Assembly (NCBI GenBank): GCA_964439595.1
Contig: CAYTOK010000007.1
Location: forward strand, 1-64,000
Length of the DNA stretch: 64,000 nt
Direction of reading: 5' to 3'
From: CAIJXB01 sp964439595
GTDB taxonomy: Bacteria > Chlamydiota > Chlamydiia > Chlamydiales > Rhabdochlamydiaceae
The translations under genes and the position numbers were made by a program. The notes under the pieces were generated by a model. It saw only the letters and a list, made by a program, of their open reading frames with translations, searched no databases and was not told the DNA's origin. Shown one piece after another: positions 61,989-64,000 of the stretch; positions within the stretch are counted from its first letter, which is position 1; every line of letters begins with the position of its first letter.

Positions 61989-63563
61989 GTGCAAAATCGA
62001 TTTCTTCTTTTCTTCTTATTTTTCTTCGGTGTCCTATGTGCAGAAGAGGATTTAGATTTACAAAGAGGCCCCGTATACACAGTCAAGTTTGAAGATGTGC
62101 CTATAGGGGAGTTTATCCGTTTTGTTAGCAAGATTTCTAATGTGAATTTTCTTTTCAATAGAGATGACCTTAACTTTAACGTGACGTTTTCTTCGCCTAC
62201 GGCATTACCTGTTGATAGTATTGTAAAAGCCTTAATTAGATTATTACAGGTGCATCATTTTTATGCTGTAAGAGAAAATGGGTATCTTGTAGTCCACAAA
62301 GCTAATGAAGCTGGTTTTTCTAATGAAAATAATAGGCTCTCGTTTGATCCTTCCAACTTACTTGTTTCTTCTGACGAGGCTTTTTTAGGTAGAGGCAATC
62401 CAAAAAAAGACAATGGCACTTTTTTTTCTGTATATAAGCTTCAGTATCACGAGGGAGCTGAAATTGTAGATTCCTTAAAGAAGATGGGTGGAGATTTCGG
62501 TTTGCAGGGGGGGACTTCTTCCCAAATTGCGCAATCTATTGCGAGCCTTCAGTGGGTGAAGATGACAAACTCTTTAATATTTTCGGGAGATGATAGGGTA
62601 ATAAAAGAGATGAACCAGATCATCTCCGCGTTAGATGCTCCTCTTCGTCAGGTTTTTATTGAAGTACTTGTTATTGAAACTGACGTGCAAAAAGGATTAG
62701 AGTTTGGCTTGCAATGGGCAGCTAGTGGTAAGTATGACAACCGTGTTGGAGGCGGTTTTGGGAATTTTGCTCCACATATAGGCAATGGGTCTTTTGCTCA
62801 TACAATCCAGGGTATCGATGGAGTCCACTCTCCTCAGGGGCTTAATCAAATTCCATTGGCCCCAGGGTTTGATCTTGGTGTAATCGGAGATATCATTACT
62901 CACAAAGGGAGATCTTTTTTAAGTCTTGGCTCTTTGGTTTCTGCTTTACAAGCAGATTCAGATAGCACGATCGTTTTGAATCAAAAGATCATCACGCAAG
63001 ATAATAAACACTCTAAGATTTTTGTGGGAGATAACATCCCTTTTACCGGCTCTGTTGTAACGACAGTTGGACAAAGTCAGCAAACAACAGCGAATATTGA
63101 ATATCGTGATGTAGGAGTAAGTTTAAATATTACGCCTATGCTTGGAGATGGGGACGTTATCACTTTGAGCCTAGATGAGGAAATTACGGAGGCTGTTTAT
63201 GATCACCAGCACCCAGTGAACTCTAATACTAATGGTATAAGAACAACAAAAACAAACATGTTAACTCACGTGCATGTGCCGGATAAACATTTCCTTGTTC
63301 TTAGCGGAATGATCCGTAACGCAAAAGCTTCTCATAAGACGGGCATTCCTTGTCTTGGAGGAATCCCTTGGATTGGCGCTTTATTTAGCAGAACTAAAAG
63401 ACAAGAAGAAAAAAGAAATGTGATTATTTTTGTTAGGCCTCAAATTATACATTCTTTTGAAGAGTATGGAAGAATTACTAGAATGCAGGAAAAAATATAC
63501 GAAAAACAGGCCAATTCTACAGATTTCATAGAGGGATTGAACCTAGTTCCTCCGATGCATTAA
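61989..63563 (+). CDS. gspD: Secretin, type II (GspD-like)
   Basis: Outer-membrane secretin of 524 aa. Signal peptide (residues about 2-17, NRFLLFFLFFFGVLCAEE). N0/N1-type domains (FEDVPIGEFIRFVSKISN, VKALIRLLQV), a second N domain (FFSVYKLQYHEGAEIVDSLK), then secretin core with VFIEVLVIETDVQKGLEFG and the conserved VPILGxIP-like GIPCLGGIPWIGALFSR. Most like chlamydial GspD (CT572) rather than the type III CdsC. GTG start with AAGG upstream. No gspE/F in window. Confidence 0.9.
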   Translation: MQNRFLLFFLFFFGVLCAEEDLDLQRGPVYTVKFEDVPIGEFIRFVSKISNVNFLFNRDDLNFNVTFSSPTALPVDSIVKALIRLLQVHHFYAVRENGYLVVHKANEAGFSNENNRLSFDPSNLLVSSDEAFLGRGNPKKDNGTFFSVYKLQYHEGAEIVDSLKKMGGDFGLQGGTSSQIAQSIASLQWVKMTNSLIFSGDDRVIKEMNQIISALDAPLRQVFIEVLVIETDVQKGLEFGLQWAASGKYDNRVGGGFGNFAPHIGNGSFAHTIQGIDGVHSPQGLNQIPLAPGFDLGVIGDIITHKGRSFLSLGSLVSALQADSDSTIVLNQKIITQDNKHSKIFVGDNIPFTGSVVTTVGQSQQTTANIEYRDVGVSLNITPMLGDGDVITLSLDEEITEAVYDHQHPVNSNTNGIRTTKTNMLTHVHVPDKHFLVLSGMIRNAKASHKTGIPCLGGIPWIGALFSRTKRQEEKRNVIIFVRPQIIHSFEEYGRITRMQEKIYEKQANSTDFIEGLNLVPPMH

Positions 63564-63705
63564 TCTTGGGTCAGTTGTATTTTACGAAAACATACTATAA
63601 TCGTTGGGCTTTCTTGAATCCGCAAATCGGAAATAACTTGTCTGAAAAGATTTGAGTCCTTTAGACTCGCATTTTTTTAAATAAGGCTAAAGAGGGAGTC
63701 GTGAA

Positions 63706-64000
63706 ATGTTTTGTTTATTTGCGAATGTGATGATTTCACTTTTGTTTTTATCAACAGGTCTATTTGCAAATGATCAAACTGAATCCCCGAAATTGTATGA
63801 AAGTCTGTGGCCTGATTATTGTGTAAAGCATCTTCAGACAGCAAAAGAAGCTTGCTCTGAAAATATTGTTGATGCTGAACGCGATTATTTTCGTGAAGAT
63901 CTTTTAGAAATGATTAATAGTGAAAATTACGAAGCTGAGGAAGCCCGGCTTAATGATGAAGACTATGAAAGTTATGAAGATTATGAAGTCCCAGAAGTTT
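63706..64000 (+). CDS. Secreted acidic hypothetical protein, 3' truncated by the window
   Basis: Open from ATG 63706 to the window end, at least 98 aa. GAGGGAG at 63691-63697 is a good RBS. Signal peptide MFCLFANVMISLLFLSTGLF then Ala-Asn. The mature part is very acidic, with tyrosines towards the end (LNDEDYESYEDYEVPEV). No family recognised. It directly follows gspD and could be a substrate of that pathway; inference. Confidence 0.7.
   Translation, partial: MFCLFANVMISLLFLSTGLFANDQTESPKLYESLWPDYCVKHLQTAKEACSENIVDAERDYFREDLLEMINSENYEAEEARLNDEDYESYEDYEVPEV

Overview
The window looks like chromosomal DNA of a member of the Chlamydiales outside the genus Chlamydia (a Rhabdochlamydia-, Simkania- or Parachlamydia-like organism). 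The DNA is AT-rich. It carries chlamydial hallmark genes: an ATP/ADP translocase, a two-domain-type MreB, GTP-dependent PEP carboxykinase, AtoC, a YtgABCD metal transporter and paired PtsN proteins. Several blocks keep a gene order I recall from Chlamydia trachomatis: snf-mreB-pckG; rsmH-ftsL-pbp3-murE-amiA; gnd-lepA-tlc-CT066-ytgABCD; dnaA with CT274/CT273-like genes; sodA-accD-dut-ptsN-ptsN. This synteny is from memory, not from a search. Species assignment is not possible from the sequence alone.

Layout. 1-7183: partial tRNA-Gly, SNF2 helicase, mreB, pckG, dtd. 7466-13458: the division and cell-wall cluster mraZ-rsmH-ftsL-ftsI-murE-amiA, with MraZ-box-like repeats at the mraZ start and a frameshift in rsmH. 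13483-22640: tRNA-Arg, gnd, then an accessory insert (broken LRR gene, UPF0158 gene, IQ-motif repeat protein, IS200/IS605-like end with a hairpin-rich tract), then lepA, tlc and a small chlamydial protein. 22881-27694: an operon of an Mrp ATPase, a DUF971 protein and YtgABCD. 27838-30271: dnaA, a TPR protein and a hypothetical protein. 30548-36980: BPL_N amidotransferase, sodA, accD, dut, two ptsN genes, APC permease. 36983-43949: accessory stretch with an IS5-like transposase tail, a possible atypical kinase, recO, a secreted S10 peptidase and a tandem kinase/pseudokinase split by an in-frame stop. 43950-51181: epimerase, tRNA-Arg, rlmN, hpf, a nuclease-fold protein and a DUF115/MORN_2/DUF115 cluster. 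51384-53561: TPP riboswitch, divergent ThiE and an MFS transporter. 53572-64000: tRNA-Thr, sigma-54 activator, M15-like lipoprotein, tRNA-Leu, SDR, a mitochondrial-carrier-like protein, DUF1186/TPR protein, dapB, GspD secretin and a truncated secreted acidic protein.

The housekeeping part is the machinery of an intracellular energy parasite that still makes or remodels meso-DAP peptidoglycan (MurE with DNPR, DapB, AmiA, PBP3, MreB). The accessory part holds eukaryote-like candidates for host interaction: IQ repeats, LRR, Ser/Thr kinases, an atypical kinase-like protein and an SLC25-like protein. Three genes (rsmH, the LRR gene, the tandem kinase) are interrupted by a single frameshift or stop, so either the assembly has point errors or the accessory genes are decaying. 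The best leads are the IQ-repeat protein, the SLC25-like protein, the TPP switch with its predicted RBS-sequestering stem, the orphan IS605-like structured RNA region, and the split HCF101-like Mrp-DUF971 pair.
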